Assembly (NCBI GenBank): GCA_949361645.1
Contig: OX442430.1
Span: 6,446,081-6,510,080 of the forward strand
Source: Spongilla lacustris
Taxonomy: Eukaryota; Porifera; Demospongiae; Spongillida; Spongillidae
DNA length: 64,000 nt
Direction: 5' to 3'
Below the pieces are notes generated by a model. It made no database searches. It had not been told where the DNA came from and saw nothing but the letters and a program-made list of their open reading frames with translations. Positions 41,655 to 52,789 of this stretch are shown here, piece by piece (the first letter of the stretch is position 1; each line of letters starts with the position of its first letter). A program made the translations under genes and the position numbers.

Positions 41655-42068
41655 TCACCAAGTTAGTGTTGCACGATTTGGATCCCTTTGATCAGATGAT
41701 TTCTTCATTATCCATTCCAGTGCATTGGCTACTGCTGTGATATGAAAGTGCCATGTCTTTATAGAGTTGTCCCAGGACGTTACAGAGCGATGTTGACACA
41801 CTCGTGCCTTTGCCTTGAGTCCCCACTTGATAGGCTTCTTTGGATTGTATTGGATGAACCCAAGCCTCCCATTGAACTTGATCATGGATTCATCGATTGC
41901 TAGTTCCCGAGCAGGTATGTATGCTTGCTGCCAGTTTGCTACTATAGCATCCACGAATGGACACAACGTATACAGCCCATCATGACCAACACAACCTTTC
42001 TTTTTGTGTGTCATTTGATGATGAGATGGCTCTATTTTCAAAAGGCCATGAGGTGTGCCAGTAGTCAT
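41655..42068 (-). mobile_element. piggyBac-type transposase fragment
   Basis: 137-codon frame with ELAIDESMIKFNGRLGF, QYNPKKPIKWGLKAKA, the segment around the first catalytic Asp of piggyBac transposases (PGBD/DDE_Tnp_1_7). Part of the same segment recurs at 42895-43017 in the duplicated block and, deleted internally, on the plus strand at 55242-55433. Confidence 0.8.
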
Positions 42069-42248
42069 CCATACTTGGGTAACTAAGTAGACCCATAGTT
42101 ATTATAACTGATAACAACTTTTGTACCTCACAGGTGTCTGGGTTTCAGGCTCGTACTCTTGAAAATGTTCTGATCTTGTGGCTAGCTGCATCAGCATACT
42201 ATTAACAGGAAGACATTATGCACGTTCCCAGCATGCTGCAACTGTATG

Positions 42249-42840
42249 CTATAAATTATGGGCTTCATCAAGATGGGTTTTCAGTCGATCCGAGGTGGGA
42301 TAGCCTCCTCCACATGTTAGGCAGATGTAAGGTGCATTAACCCGCTCGCCATGGTCAGTTAGGCAGTAATATGAAGATTCGTCTTCTTTCCAATGAATGT
42401 TTGTCTCGTGAAGTTTAAGTTCTATATCTGAGTCACAATTCATCGCACACATCATACAGCAAATTTTCTTGGGAGCGTAGGCATTGCTCTTTATTAACTT
42501 TATAGCAAGCAAATGTAACTAGATCTGTGGCATCAGAAGTATTAGATGGAGAACCATGCTTATAAACAGCAACTCCTGCTGCAAGCTGTTTAGCAATAAC
42601 TTGCAAAGCTTCAATATTGCTGGCAGTGGTGACTAAAGTTTCCAATAATTTATTCTTATAGTCAGACTTATAAATATTGCTATTACACCGGTGCCAATGC
42701 AGCCTAGATCTCGCATTAACCATCTGCGCTAGCCTAGCTAGGTGTGTACCTCTGGCAACGGAGAAGCTGGTCAGCCCGGCTATCTGCCTAACACTTATCT
42801 GAATCAAAATCAATTCATTGCTACAGAAAACATCTCGCAA
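42249..42840 (-). CDS. Unrecognised protein with C2H2-like fingers (frame break or tiny intron)
   Basis: Upstream frame (42840-42433) encodes a helical, non-repetitive segment (RQIAGLTSFSVARGTHLARL and NIEALQVIAKQLAAGV). An overlapping frame (42512-42249) continues with CCMMCAMNCDSDIELKLHET and CLTCGGGYPTSDRLKTHLDE, two C2H2-type fingers, before a stop. Joining them needs a frameshift or a very short intron. The paralogous block 41213-41620 has lost the finger part. Function unknown; could be mobile-element derived. Confidence 0.45.
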
Positions 42841-43146
42841 TTTGTTGATATAATATGCATGCAGCCTTTAGAGGCCCTAGTATGATAAAGTCACCAAGTT
42901 AGTGTTCCACGATTTGGATCCCTTTGATCAGATGATTTCTTCATTATCCATTCCAGTGCATTGGCTACTGCTGTGATATGAAAGTGCCATGTCTATATAG
43001 AGTTGTCCCTGGACGTTACTATGACCCCTTGCTGGATTTCTCTCCTCCACCAGTTTTTGAAGGTGTACAGTTAGACACCACTTTGTCCTCACCCTGCAGG
43101 AGAAGGCCCAAACCATAAGTCATGATGGTTGACTGAATTACTATTT

Positions 43147-43440
43147 TCAGTGGCAGTTATTTGAAAGCATGATCAGGTGTGCACTTTTAATGTCTAGTTT
43201 GGCCATCTCACTGCCCGCTCCTAACTCAAGGATCATGCATGCTACCTCGTCCACACTTAAATATGACAAGGAGGCGAGCCTTTTGTCGATCACATTGTTT
43301 ACGCTGCTGCCATGTGGGGACGATAGATTGAAAATTGTCTCGGGTTGTGAACCCTTTGGTATCACTCCAAATGGGCCTATGCTTACCGGCGCCACAATGG
43401 GAGCCTTGATCAGGGGGCCTATTGTACAAGAAGACGTCAC
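43147..43440 (-). mobile_element. DIRS-type RT fragment
   Basis: The frame carries GPFGVIPKGSQPE, FNLSSPHGSSVNN, LSYLSVDEVA and MAKLDIKSAH, the N-terminal RT blocks of DIRS elements including the first catalytic Asp region. Confidence 0.7.
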
Positions 43441-43682
43441 AGCCTAGAAATGCAGACGGACTGAGTCGTCTGCCATTGACCGAGCCAGATGAAGAAGAGC
43501 AGTCAGATGTCTGCAGACCATTAAGTAAGACTGTGAGGTTCAATGTTCTGAAGGTGCAGAAGGGGAAAAGGCTGGTGCTAAGCAGTTTCAGAAGTTCTGA
43601 ACTAATGGTTGGAGCACTTGGTGGAGCTGAATGTGAAAAAAATTCAAACAAATGTTTCTCAGAAGTGTGTACCCTATCTTAA
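43440..43682 (+). mobile_element. Gypsy RNase H/linker fragment
   Basis: The frame opens with RNADGLSRLPLTEPDEEEQS, the characteristic end of gypsy RNase H before integrase. It abuts the DIRS fragment in opposite orientation, a junction of two unrelated elements. Confidence 0.6.
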
Positions 43683-44395
43683 CTGAGCGAAGGAGCAGGG
43701 TAGAGTTTTGTGAAGGAAGAGCAGCACAGTATATGCAATGTATTTGCTCAAATGCATACAGTCCTTCTATAGCAAGCTTGTACTATACTGAAAATTGTCC
43801 CACCCCTTGTCTTGGTCCCAGACCCATTATGCAGTACAGATGGATGACATCATTGCACATGGACCTCTAATATACGTTGTCTCCAGTGGAGTGCTATTTC
43901 CTAAATTAGCGTAGTTTGGTATTAATCATTCTAATATGGAGATGTAAACAGTAACCCACCCACATGATGTTTTTTTTTGCTCTGGTCATGTATGATTCAG
44001 ATACGGTTCTACATTGCTTACATTGTACCCACCATGTTGACTGAAGTATTGTACCCACTCCAGGATGGTAGTATGTATTTTATCCTCATTCCCGTATGGG
44101 ACATATGTACTGCTCTTCACCCTATCTTCCATTTCCCGTTACTGCGCTCTTAGCAGCCACGCCTGAATGTTGACGTACCTACTCCAGAGCCTTTTAAGGC
44201 CGACCGCTGGTCTCTCCCTATGGCAAGTCCATGTTTGGCGACAATTGTTTCTGGCCTGTCCCTGTAACCATTTTCTTCTAGACCATATCTGCAATTGCTT
44301 GAATGACCTGTGACAGCTGATCTATTTCTATCACAAATGACCATGCCACTTGTTTGACCCCTAACTCTTAACCCCAAAATGTATATATATTTTTG
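43683..44395. other. No gene recognised
   Basis: Short unassigned frames only (for example minus 44150-44377). No repeat structure stands out. Confidence 0.4.
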
Positions 44396-44399
44396 GCTA

Positions 44400-44700
44400 T
44401 CCCATTTGACATGTTACTGTGATTTGGTATAGTTATATAATACAATCCCATTTCATCTGTATTATAAATATTGTACTGATTTAACTCAGTTCAAAGTTTA
44501 TGCATCTCATGTAGAAATACAGATGCAGCTACATTAAGCGCAGCACCATGCATGAACGGACCAAATGGTTCAACGAAGAAGATGTTAGTTCACACTGGGG
44601 TACGGCTTGCTGGAACACTATCAGGCAATTGCCAGATGAAAACCTTCACAAGCTGAATATCCATGGCGCCGAGGACACCTGATCGTAATAGCATACATCA
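44400..44700 (-). mobile_element. Possible pogo/Tigger-like DDE fragment
   Basis: A short minus stretch reads NQYNIYNTDEMGLYY, resembling the first catalytic Asp segment of CENP-B/Tigger-type transposases (YNxDETGLxY). Surrounding frames are broken. Confidence 0.35.
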
Positions 44701-44954
44701 TTTTTCAGTAGCAGCCAATAAAATTCATACTGTGGAAGGTACTAATTGAAAAAATTCCCAGCACACTGTTCTCAGTTGAAGACAAGACTTTTGAACTTCC
44801 CTGGCTTGGTCATAAAACGTGGATTTTTTGTCACCAGTATCTAACCTGGGTATCAGGCAGTCGTTTCCATCACCAGGCATTGATGTGACAAACCTATTCT
44901 CCGTGGCATTGAACAGGGCCTTTCACAGCTCAGTGGATTAGGATTGAAAAAGAC

Positions 44955-45005
44955 GACTGGGCATCAGGCAGTCCTTACCTTATAAGGACTGCCTGATGCC
45001 CAGTC
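44955..45005. repeat. Near-perfect long hairpin
   Basis: GACTGGGCATCAGGCAGTCC (44955 onward) is followed after a 3-5 nt loop by its exact reverse complement ending at 45005; arms are about 23 bp. Related single-arm copies lie at 44846-44886. Confidence 0.9.
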
Positions 45006-45207
45006 AAATCCTTTCCAATACCTGGCATTGATGTGATGATACAAAATACATCTGAGCTGCTAAAAAAAAATTCACACTAAGCTTAGCAAAGGAGGAAATG
45101 ATGCTGAAAAGTTCCACTGTGCAGATAGTGGCACGAAACTATTCGGCTGTGCTGCTCGATGTGTATGTCAATGGAGGCACCCCCGTGGGGGAAGTATAGT
45201 GTGGGGG

Positions 45208-45410
45208 TGTGGGAGGTGTTCTTGCAGGGGTCATGCCATCCCTCAAGTACCATAACTGCGAGGTGCCTCAGAGGCTAATGGAGGGTTGCCACCTCATGGT
45301 AGCTGGCTCAATGCAAGATCTCCAAATTGGCGAGGCAATTGCGTCCCGTGCAATCGGAGTTGGCATAGGTAGGGAAATGCTTTTTCCGTTTCCCACAATC
45401 TCAACCCGAA
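45208..45410 (-). pseudogene. Fragment related to the internal part of the TIR element
   Basis: About 45285-45390 matches 38365-38460 inside the 3.8-kb element (shared ATGGTAGCTGGCTCAATRCA and GCAATTGYGTCCC). On the minus strand both read MPTxIxRDxIAS and similar, so this looks like a stray exon copy. Confidence 0.5.
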
Positions 45411-45639
45411 ATGACTGTAATGATAATCGTAATATAATGTGCCTTTCACTGCACGCAATTTGGCATCCAACCATATGACCTGTTCTCATACAAGATATCA
45501 ACAAAGCATTATACAGTACAAGGGCATTATTGATTTATCTGACATTAATTAAACCCAGTCCTGCAATCGTGCATGCATACCACATATTGTGAGAATGCAA
45601 TTTAACACATTTCATTTTCAAAGTATGTTACAGTTCGAC

Positions 45640-46690
45640 ACAACTCGTTGCTTACCTGCATTTAGCATGTCACGATGTGAAGCCACAAATAGAGGCTCAA
45701 ATAAGGATTTATTCTCTCGAACTGCTTTTAATACACTAAGCCATTTATAAGCTGGTCTAATTCTGCTTTGGATTTCAGAATTACATGATGCAATTTTACA
45801 CTTTGCATTATGCTTTCCTTGTTCTTCACTTTCAAGCTACAAATTTGGCAGCCAACCCGACGTAGCTCATCATCATATTCAGTGCATACATCTTCAACAC
45901 TTTCATCTGTGACAGCTAGCATTCTGCAACTACATACAATTAGAAATTAACAAAATTACATTTTTGGAGCAATGCAATACATGTACATGTGTGGGACAAA
46001 GCATCAAAATTTGTGTTCAGGCCAATTGTATATACCTTTACCTTAACAAGTAATGCCCTAGCTTCTTCAAGAGCCACTTCATCAATACTGATATCCATGC
46101 TGGGGATACTACAGCCACAGATGTAGTGGTACAATGCAGGGGCAAATAAGGGAGGGAAAGCTGCATTCACAATGTACTATGCCCATCGCTATGAGCTGGC
46201 CAACATAGAAATACTTATTTGCCTGAAATGAATTCAAAGTTTTGGTTGTTCAAGTTATAATTTTGCATATCTGCATGCACGTACCGTTGTATACATGTAC
46301 ATTAACCTGAAGTGCAACAGTATCATGTCGAAGAACCACCAACTCACTCCATGAATCACTTCAAACATTGATTTAAATATTTCTCTACTGATGATTGAAA
46401 ATAGTTCCCTTTTTGGTCCTCCTCCATCCACACCAGATTCCCCAAGAAATTCAAACTGTTTATGATTGATATGTATAGCAGTTAACCCGTGTACATAATA
46501 GCAGTGCCGTAAAGCTGTTGTTAATAGAAAATCTGGGTCGTGCTAAAGCTCGAATTGTATCATTAAGGACATTGCTACGCCTTATTGAAATGGTGATTGA
46601 ATTTTCATAATCCAGCACAGCTGATGATGTTGTCAACATACTTGGTAATGAATCAAGAATGTCTGTGTTTCTGTATAACAATGTTGCCCA
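45640..46690 (-). pseudogene. HECT-domain ubiquitin ligase (G2E3-like), damaged
   Basis: Minus-strand exons spell a HECT N-lobe: ITISIRRSNVLNDTIRALAR (to about 46520), a 39-nt intron with matching phase, FEFLGESGVDGGGPKRELFS (the diagnostic HECT block, about 46460-46400), then after a second short intron ANKYFYVGQLIAMGIVH, FPPLFAPALYHYICG, ALEEARALLVKV, MQSVKLHHVILKSKAELDQL and VRENKSLFEPLFVASHRDML ending at a donor near 45655. Single-base frame breaks occur near 46164 (after MGIVH) and near 45745, and the C-lobe with the catalytic Cys is not found. Either a pseudogene or a gene with assembly errors. Confidence 0.65.
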
Positions 46691-47165
46691 TTATTAAAAA
46701 ATCATAATTACTAACAGGGTTTCTGCATTGCTCAGCTGCACTGCCATGTTCAATGAACTCGTTTTCGATGGATCTCACTTCGTCAAGCTATATACATGTA
46801 TATGACAATGGTATACCGGCAAGTACAAACTGAAACATCATTACAACACGAGTATATGATTCATATCTCGACACAGCTTGGCATTGATATCCTTTGTGAG
46901 AAAAGCACAATATAAACATTTCAGATATGGATTAATTAACACAGGGTCTGTGGGAATCGAACAAATCCAGCACAGCTAATAATATTGTCAACATAATTTC
47001 TGTGTTTAATGTATAACAATGTTGCCCATTATTAAAAAATCATAATTATTAACAGGGTTTCTGCATTGCTCAGCTGCACTGCATGTTCAATGAACTCATT
47101 TTTAATGGATCTCACTTCGTCAAGCTATATACATGTATATGACAATGGTATACCGGGCAAATACA
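46608..47165. repeat. Direct duplication of about 210 bp
   Basis: 46610-46818 and 46966-47162 are close copies (CCAGCACAGCT to TGGTATACCGG), the second with small deletions. Each contains a minus-strand frame reading DEVRSIENEFIEHG or its variant. Confidence 0.85.
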
Positions 47166-47169
47166 AACT

Positions 47170-48290
47170 TACACATCATTTTCAGGTTTTATCGCCACAC
47201 CAACTTTCAGCCTCAAAATGGGCGTGTCTAACTTTGTGAATTACAAGAAGATGAAATAGACAATACTTCAATAGAAGAATTTTTTTTTACTTCTGTACCT
47301 GTTTCAAATGTAGCATTTTTAAAAATGAACATTCATCCAGTTACATTATAGTCCATGTACATACCTTCTCCTGCTACATGTCTTCGGTCCCAAACATGAC
47401 CACTACATTGGTATTTACTTTCATTGTCAAGATACTGGTCAGACATGCTTTGGATGGATCATACTGCTTTCATCAGTGAAATTCATTTGGTGAAGCTTGG
47501 TCCAGATCGACATCGATATCGTTCTGCATAAGCTTATGTGTTAAGTAATGGTGGTGCCTAATCAGATCTAACCTTATGCCAGCTGCAAATCCTAATATCA
47601 AATATTAAAGGGTAGGACACCGTAGTGGTTTCTCCTCAGACTGATATTAGACAACTTCCTGCCATTAAATTTCACACGAGACAAATGTCACATTCAAGGT
47701 TCAAATTGTTTATGTTCCTCTTTGATATGCTTCCACCTTATGAAAAATATAAATATGACATACGTCCTTTAATGCCCCAATTTTCATCAGGATAAACAAT
47801 CGACCACGTGTCCCTGTACAGGGACGTCAGGTAGCCCCCCCCCCCCCTGTATTTAGGCTCTGAAGGTGGGGTGCCTTTGCGGCTGACAGATGGCTTTTGG
47901 CTTGCTGCATCCCTGGAAAACGAATTAAAAACAATACGAAATCTCCTAATTTGATACTTAACAAGTCCCATTGCGTAAAATTATATAGCGGAATGAATTT
48001 ATGGGATGTGGGGGTGTTTTTGGTGTTTGTATCACGTGGAGACTCTAAGACTCCATTGTTGGACTTCAGCATCAAAGTCTTTGTCACTATTTTCCAGCAA
48101 GCAGATCACAGATGGATATGACACAGTTAGGTTTAGCTGTTTAAATCGCTGTTAGAACAATACTAGAATCAAGAATATACATAGTACAATGATGCCATGT
48201 ACAAGTGTAAGTGGTTATGACACCTTACAAGGTCATGTGACAGTTGTCGTGCCAGGTGAATGTACTCTAAAGCAATTCGGTAGTCGTGCC
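47170..48290. other. No gene recognised
   Basis: One possible small minus exon (about 47915-47840, DAASQKPSVSRKGTPPSEPK) and a C-run at 47839-47848. A short segment near 47380-47420 recurs at 48495-48535 (CTTCGGTCCCAAACATGACC). No family assignment. Confidence 0.35.
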
Positions 48291-48291
48291 T

Positions 48292-48573
48292 TTAAACATG
48301 CAGTCCAATCCACTGCACATGCATAAATAGCATACAATTTACCATGCTATACTTATGATGTGATCTTTTTCCTGGAGAATTATCAGCTCCTTTGCAGATA
48401 TATCCTGTGCATTCTCCTACCCATGTCTCGCTTCTGCTTAGCACCGATTTTTCTCTCCATCCATAGGTATTTACTATGACATCACCCAATACATCTTCGG
48501 TCCCAAACATGACCACTACATTGCTATTTACTGTTAAACTATGGTGTCGTCCAGCTCCTCCCCCAGATTTCAT
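48292..48573 (-). other. Unassigned 93-codon frame
   Basis: The minus frame includes NVVVMFGTEDVLGDVIVNTY and Cys-containing GECTGYICKGADN. No family recognised; part of it is duplicated near 47400. Possibly a mobile-element remnant. Confidence 0.3.
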
Positions 48574-48639
48574 GTCCTTTTGTTTACTTGCAAAATGGGC
48601 TGCTGGAGAACTTGAAGACTTCTAGCGTACTCGCAGGGA

Positions 48640-48770
48640 CTGTCCCGACAAATTTGGTCCTAGGCAAAATCCGTCTGGCCAGACCATTTTTGTCGACAAA
48701 AATGGTCCGACTGGACTGTTTATGATGACAATATCGGTCCGGCCGAACCGACAAATTTGGTCCGAGGTAG
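48640..48770. repeat. Palindrome-rich short element
   Basis: Contains a perfect 26-bp palindrome at 48682-48707 (half-site GACCATTTTTGTC) flanked by CGACAAATTTGGTCC copies near both ends (48649-48663 and 48749-48764). Looks like a small fold-back MITE. Confidence 0.65.
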
Positions 48771-48874
48771 ATTGCGTCATGTGGGGATTTCATCTTCCAT
48801 GTGGGTGTAGGAATACATGTTAGGCCCTTATTAAGGATGGCTGTTTCTTGTTGGGTAATGTTGCTGAGGTTCAT
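48755..48874 (-). mobile_element. Penelope-like element N-terminal fragment
   Basis: Reads NLSNITQQETAILNKGLTC then PTPTW, similar to the conserved start of Penelope-like RT ORFs (NLSxxxL...VLxKGLxFxPTP). Truncated on both sides. Confidence 0.5.
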
Positions 48875-49072
48875 TATGTGTGGAGTTTTCTGTGCCTTGT
48901 TTCTTGCGTTTGGGTATCCTGACTTGGATCTCTTCTCCTTTAAGAATTGTAAAAAATATATTATACATTAACATCGGCGGATTTACAATATCCTCAGTTG
49001 GTTACAGTAATGTATTTGGATTTCTTCATGCAAAGGCAAGCACAGGCACTCATACTCAAAGATCCTTTATAT

Positions 49073-49258
49073 TTAGTTGTATTTATAATTGTATGCATAG
49101 TGGATACAAAGTAGATATAACATGCAGTTATTATTGAAACAAGAATGACTAGCACACTGTGGACACTGCCAGCTTTTCTCACAGTCACTCCAAATATAGT
49201 CTGGTAATGATACACATGTGTCATGAAATTTCTCCCCATAAATTTCACATTCATTCAT
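49073..49258 (-). pseudogene. PHD-finger-like fragment
   Basis: Reads CEIYGEKFHDTCVSLP followed by WSDCEKSWQCPQC, the second half of a PHD finger (the first Cys pair has Tyr in place of a spacer residue). Such fingers occur in chromatin proteins and in ORF1 of some LINEs. No neighbouring exon was found. Confidence 0.45.
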
Positions 49259-49854
49259 TTAAATTCCATCTTCAATTTGCCTGCAGTTGCAATACAATGG
49301 CAGTAGTGCAGTGTGCTGATCACTTGGCTTGGCTTGCCGCTTTTTACATGGAAATGGCAATGCTGTTTGGTTCTTCACAAAATGGAACAAATGCTGGTGG
49401 TTTCATCACCAGATTTGGTGTGCTAGCGTTGTCCCAACTGGCACACCATCTGAGATGTGTTATTCCCACCTCTCTTTTCGAGTGGTATGATGCACTAGTT
49501 GAAAGCTGCATGCCCATGAGTTTTTGTGTGATAACTACACCAGACTTGATTTGTTGGGGTCAGGTTCATTCTATATATATTCTGCATAGCAAAATTAACC
49601 TCTAACCAGGCTTAACTAAGATGCACAAAATTTTTACAGAGTACATTCAATAAGTCTCATTGTTTTGTAAAGTCTAAGATGCCATAAAGAGGCACTGAAG
49701 GTTTGCGTGGTCTGCTTGCTCTATAGATGTAACAAGGGCTCCAGAAGGCTGAATAGAAGAATCCCGAAGCATATAGGCACCTGATCTGAAATACAGAAAT
49801 TGCTGTCAAGAACACACTGATTTTGGTTGCTTCTTTTACTCCCAGCTTGTGTCA
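49259..49854. other. No gene recognised
   Basis: A plus frame (49159-49605) is partly protein-like (GGFITRFGVLALSQLAHHLR) but has no family and no clear splice sites. Confidence 0.3.
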
Positions 49855-50940
49855 TTATTCTGGGTGCCCACATTTTACTCCAGCTATCAGAAAAGATGCA
49901 TATGTTCCAGCCTGAGCAATTACCATACATTCCTTAGGTTGCTGCTTGGTTCTTAGGCATTGTCTGTGAAGATTAATTTGTTTCTGCTTGCCTGTTTTGT
50001 ATTGATGATTTTCTCTCTGGCGCTTTGTTTGTAGTTCTTTGTGTAAGTTTTGCATGTTTGTGGTTGTCATTTGCCATATGAACATCCATCTCTGATATGT
50101 TTCATTGTCTGTTCCTTTTCTGGCATCTAGTGCTGTTTCCATTTTGGATAGTTGTTGGGCTTTCTGAGGTGTCTTGCATTGGCCATTGTTATTTCTATAC
50201 TGACGTTGGTATACTCTGTCTTTAGGTCATCGTCTGCTCCCAAGGTTGCACATGTTGCAGGAGGCATGGTGTAGTAAGAGTTCATAAAACCTTCTGACTT
50301 GGTGGTGTTTTGCAGTACAGTTGTCTTCTTTGATTGCTGTTGCGTTGCTTGGTGTATGACAATAGTTGGTTTTGCTTGTGGATTTTCTTGGACTTGGTTG
50401 TTTTGCATTAGTTGTAACTGGCAAGTTAGTCCTCACGTCTGACTGGGATGTTGGTTGTGGTCTGGGGACTGGGGCCAGAGGATCGCACTCCCATACACGC
50501 ACAGGACGAGGGGGTGGTGACCTTGACCTGTGATGAGGGGATGGTGACCTAGACCTGTGACAATGGGGTGGTGACCTAGACCTGTGACGATGGGGTGGTG
50601 ACCTTGGCCTGTGACGATGGGGTGGTGATGGTGACCAGTGTCGGGATACAGGAAAGTGTGTATGGGAGCGTGAGCTATATGACAATTCTGAGTAGGAATC
50701 AGAAGAAACGTTGTAACGAGGGGAGGGGTCGGGCAAGGGGAATGCACTGTAATGGAGCACTGTGTCCAGACTTACGTTTATCCTCCGATTCGTGGGTGCC
50801 CGTCGCGGTAATTCCAGCAATACTGCAGGCGGCAAGGGCGCAGTCATTACAGGCGGCATGTCATTCAGCATTACAGGCTGCATGTTGTTCGAGGGAGCAG
50901 GCACTGCTGGTTTGGCAGCTGATTGCTGTTCTTTGCTACC
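49855..50940 (-). CDS. SR/Gln-rich protein of unknown family, frame changes
   Basis: Three successive overlapping minus frames read as one composition: an acceptor-like start near 50940, a Pro-rich segment, then RSRSPP and SPPHRHR repeats (50650-50500), a Gln-rich part (QATQQQSKKTTVLQ, 50400-50160) and a coiled coil (MQNLHKELQTKRQRENHQYK, 50140-49860). SR repeats suggest an RNA-associated nuclear protein. Because the frame changes twice without clear introns, it is either a pseudogene or a spliced gene I could not resolve. Confidence 0.4.
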
Positions 50941-51139
50941 AATTGAAATGAAACAACTTTCATTTCGAAGCAGTAAAAAAGAGCTTACTTTTACCTCAAC
51001 CACGTTTCTATGACGATGTGTAGTATAGCATGATCAGTACTAAATGATGTGCATTTTCAATCAATCACACTAAAATGTATTAAAGGCCAGTTCAGTGTTC
51101 TTTGCTGTGGTAAGTAAGACGTTTACATAACACCCCTTG

Positions 51140-51790
51140 TTACCTATGTAAACAAAACCAATGAGTTTGTGGGGTTTTAAAGGAGAGCTTTTGAAGTCTT
51201 TTCCTTTTGTATATGGTTAGATCTAAGTAGTCAGTTGCAGTTTCTAAAATAGTGTTTTCGTACATGATGGTGGGGTTGAGGTTGTTAAGGAAAGTGTCAA
51301 AGTCAGTTTTGGTGCGTGTCCATGTGATGAATATGTCAATGTATCTTTTGTATATGTGTGGTTTCTTGCTTTGTGTTTGGAGGAAGTCTTCCAGGTGTGC
51401 GAGCGATGAAGATATTAGGTAGTGTTGGTGCCAGTGGTGTGCCCATGGCAATCCCTTGGTAGGGTTGTCCATCAAATGTAAAGTGTTGTTCTTTAGTATA
51501 AAGTTGAGTAATTGTCTCGTTATGAACTTGGGGAGTCCTGTGATGTCATTGTGTTGTAGTAGTGCGTTAATGCCCTCCTCTTGTGGTGTTGTGGTGTACA
51601 AGCTTTTTACATCTAATGATATGAGAAATGTATTATCAGAGGGTGGTATGTTTTTTTTTTGAGGAGTTGAACTAGGCTTGCTGAGTTTTTGAGGTACGAT
51701 GGTATTTATGGTACGCATTTTTTGTAGAAGTCTTAAGTATTTTGAAAGTTCTGTTGTAGCTCCATTGATACCTGAGACTACTGTTCTCAT
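51140..51790 (-). mobile_element. Penelope-like element RT fragment
   Basis: 216-codon frame with FLISLDVKSLYTTTPQEEGI (RT motif A), ITRQLLNFILKNN, KGLPWAHHWHQ, YKRYIDIFITW (motif C with one Asp lost) and ETATDYLDLTIY. The missing catalytic Asp indicates an inactive copy. Confidence 0.85.
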
Positions 51791-52156
51791 TGTAATTGGG
51801 TTCTTGTGTATTTTTGTAGGGAAAGTAAATGAACTTGTATTGTGTTTGTACCGGGTTAGGTGGTAGTAGGAATTCTCATTCCTGCGAGTTACAACTTCGT
51901 TATGATTCCAATACCTTACATGAATTTTTTTTTTTTTTCTGGAGATTTTTTTTCAAAGATTCATCAAAAAGAACACAGGTTGTTTCAGATTTAATCTTAG
52001 TCTTCAAAAGGGACACAAAATATTCTGCTATACCAAATATGCACACTTCTGAACTGTTTAGCTACTTCACTGTCCGGAAACATAAGCTGAAATACACCTT
52101 TGATGCTTTCACTGGACTTGAATGAATTTCAACGTTTATATGAACCCTGACTTTAA

Positions 52157-52708
52157 CCTCTATCACCCCGAACTTGAGGACCAGCCAAGTCCTCAATTGA
52201 GGACCACCTCTGAAAATTCATTTTTCCCCCTAAACATTATTCAAACTCTTTTCTTTTGTAACTCTGCACTAGGCACAAGGTGTATTTTATAATAGCTGCA
52301 TTAGTTAATTCCCTGCTGGCAGTGGTAAGCTGCAAAGAATCACGATCTTTCAAAGTGGAAGGATTTCATTTGGAGGGTTTAAGCATCCATTGCAAAACAT
52401 AGTGATCCCATTTGAGTCAAATTTTACTTTGCACTTACTCTGAACTTGGTCGCACCGATCTTGAGTTGTGCGCTATTGCTCTTTGTGGTTCGCGCGGGCG
52501 GGAGACGCTAATTAGCTGCCTTTCACTCGACGTATGTGACTAGGTTTGAAAGCCAAGGAAGTATAACACGTGCAAACCTTATCCACTAGTCACTGCTATG
52601 TGTTAAAAGTAATGTGATTTGTAAATGTTTTGCTAAATGACCTTTTGTTACATTTGGTCCTCAATTGAGGACAGCGGTCCTCAATTGAGGACCAAAGGGT
52701 GATAGAGG
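52157..52708. mobile_element. 552-bp piggyBac-type MITE with palindromic ends
   Basis: Exact 12-bp inverted termini CCTCTATCACCC, flanked on both sides by TTAA (52153-52156 and 52709-52712), the piggyBac target. Subterminally, GGTCCTCAATTGAGGACC (a perfect 18-bp palindrome) and variants occur once near the left end and twice near the right. No coding frame. Confidence 0.88.
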
Positions 52709-52789
52709 TTAAGAGTTGCTTTAGGTACTACATGTGGTTTTTATATTATGTTTTGTGGAATGTGAGCGAGATGCTAAAATCCCCAGCCT

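Larger units (their letters stand above)
41183..43020. repeat. Segmental duplication, two copies
   Basis: 41183-41240 matches 42188-42245, and 41260-41780 matches 42500-43017 at high identity. The second copy holds an extra ~255-bp segment (42246-42500, zinc-finger exon) absent from the first. Confidence 0.85.
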
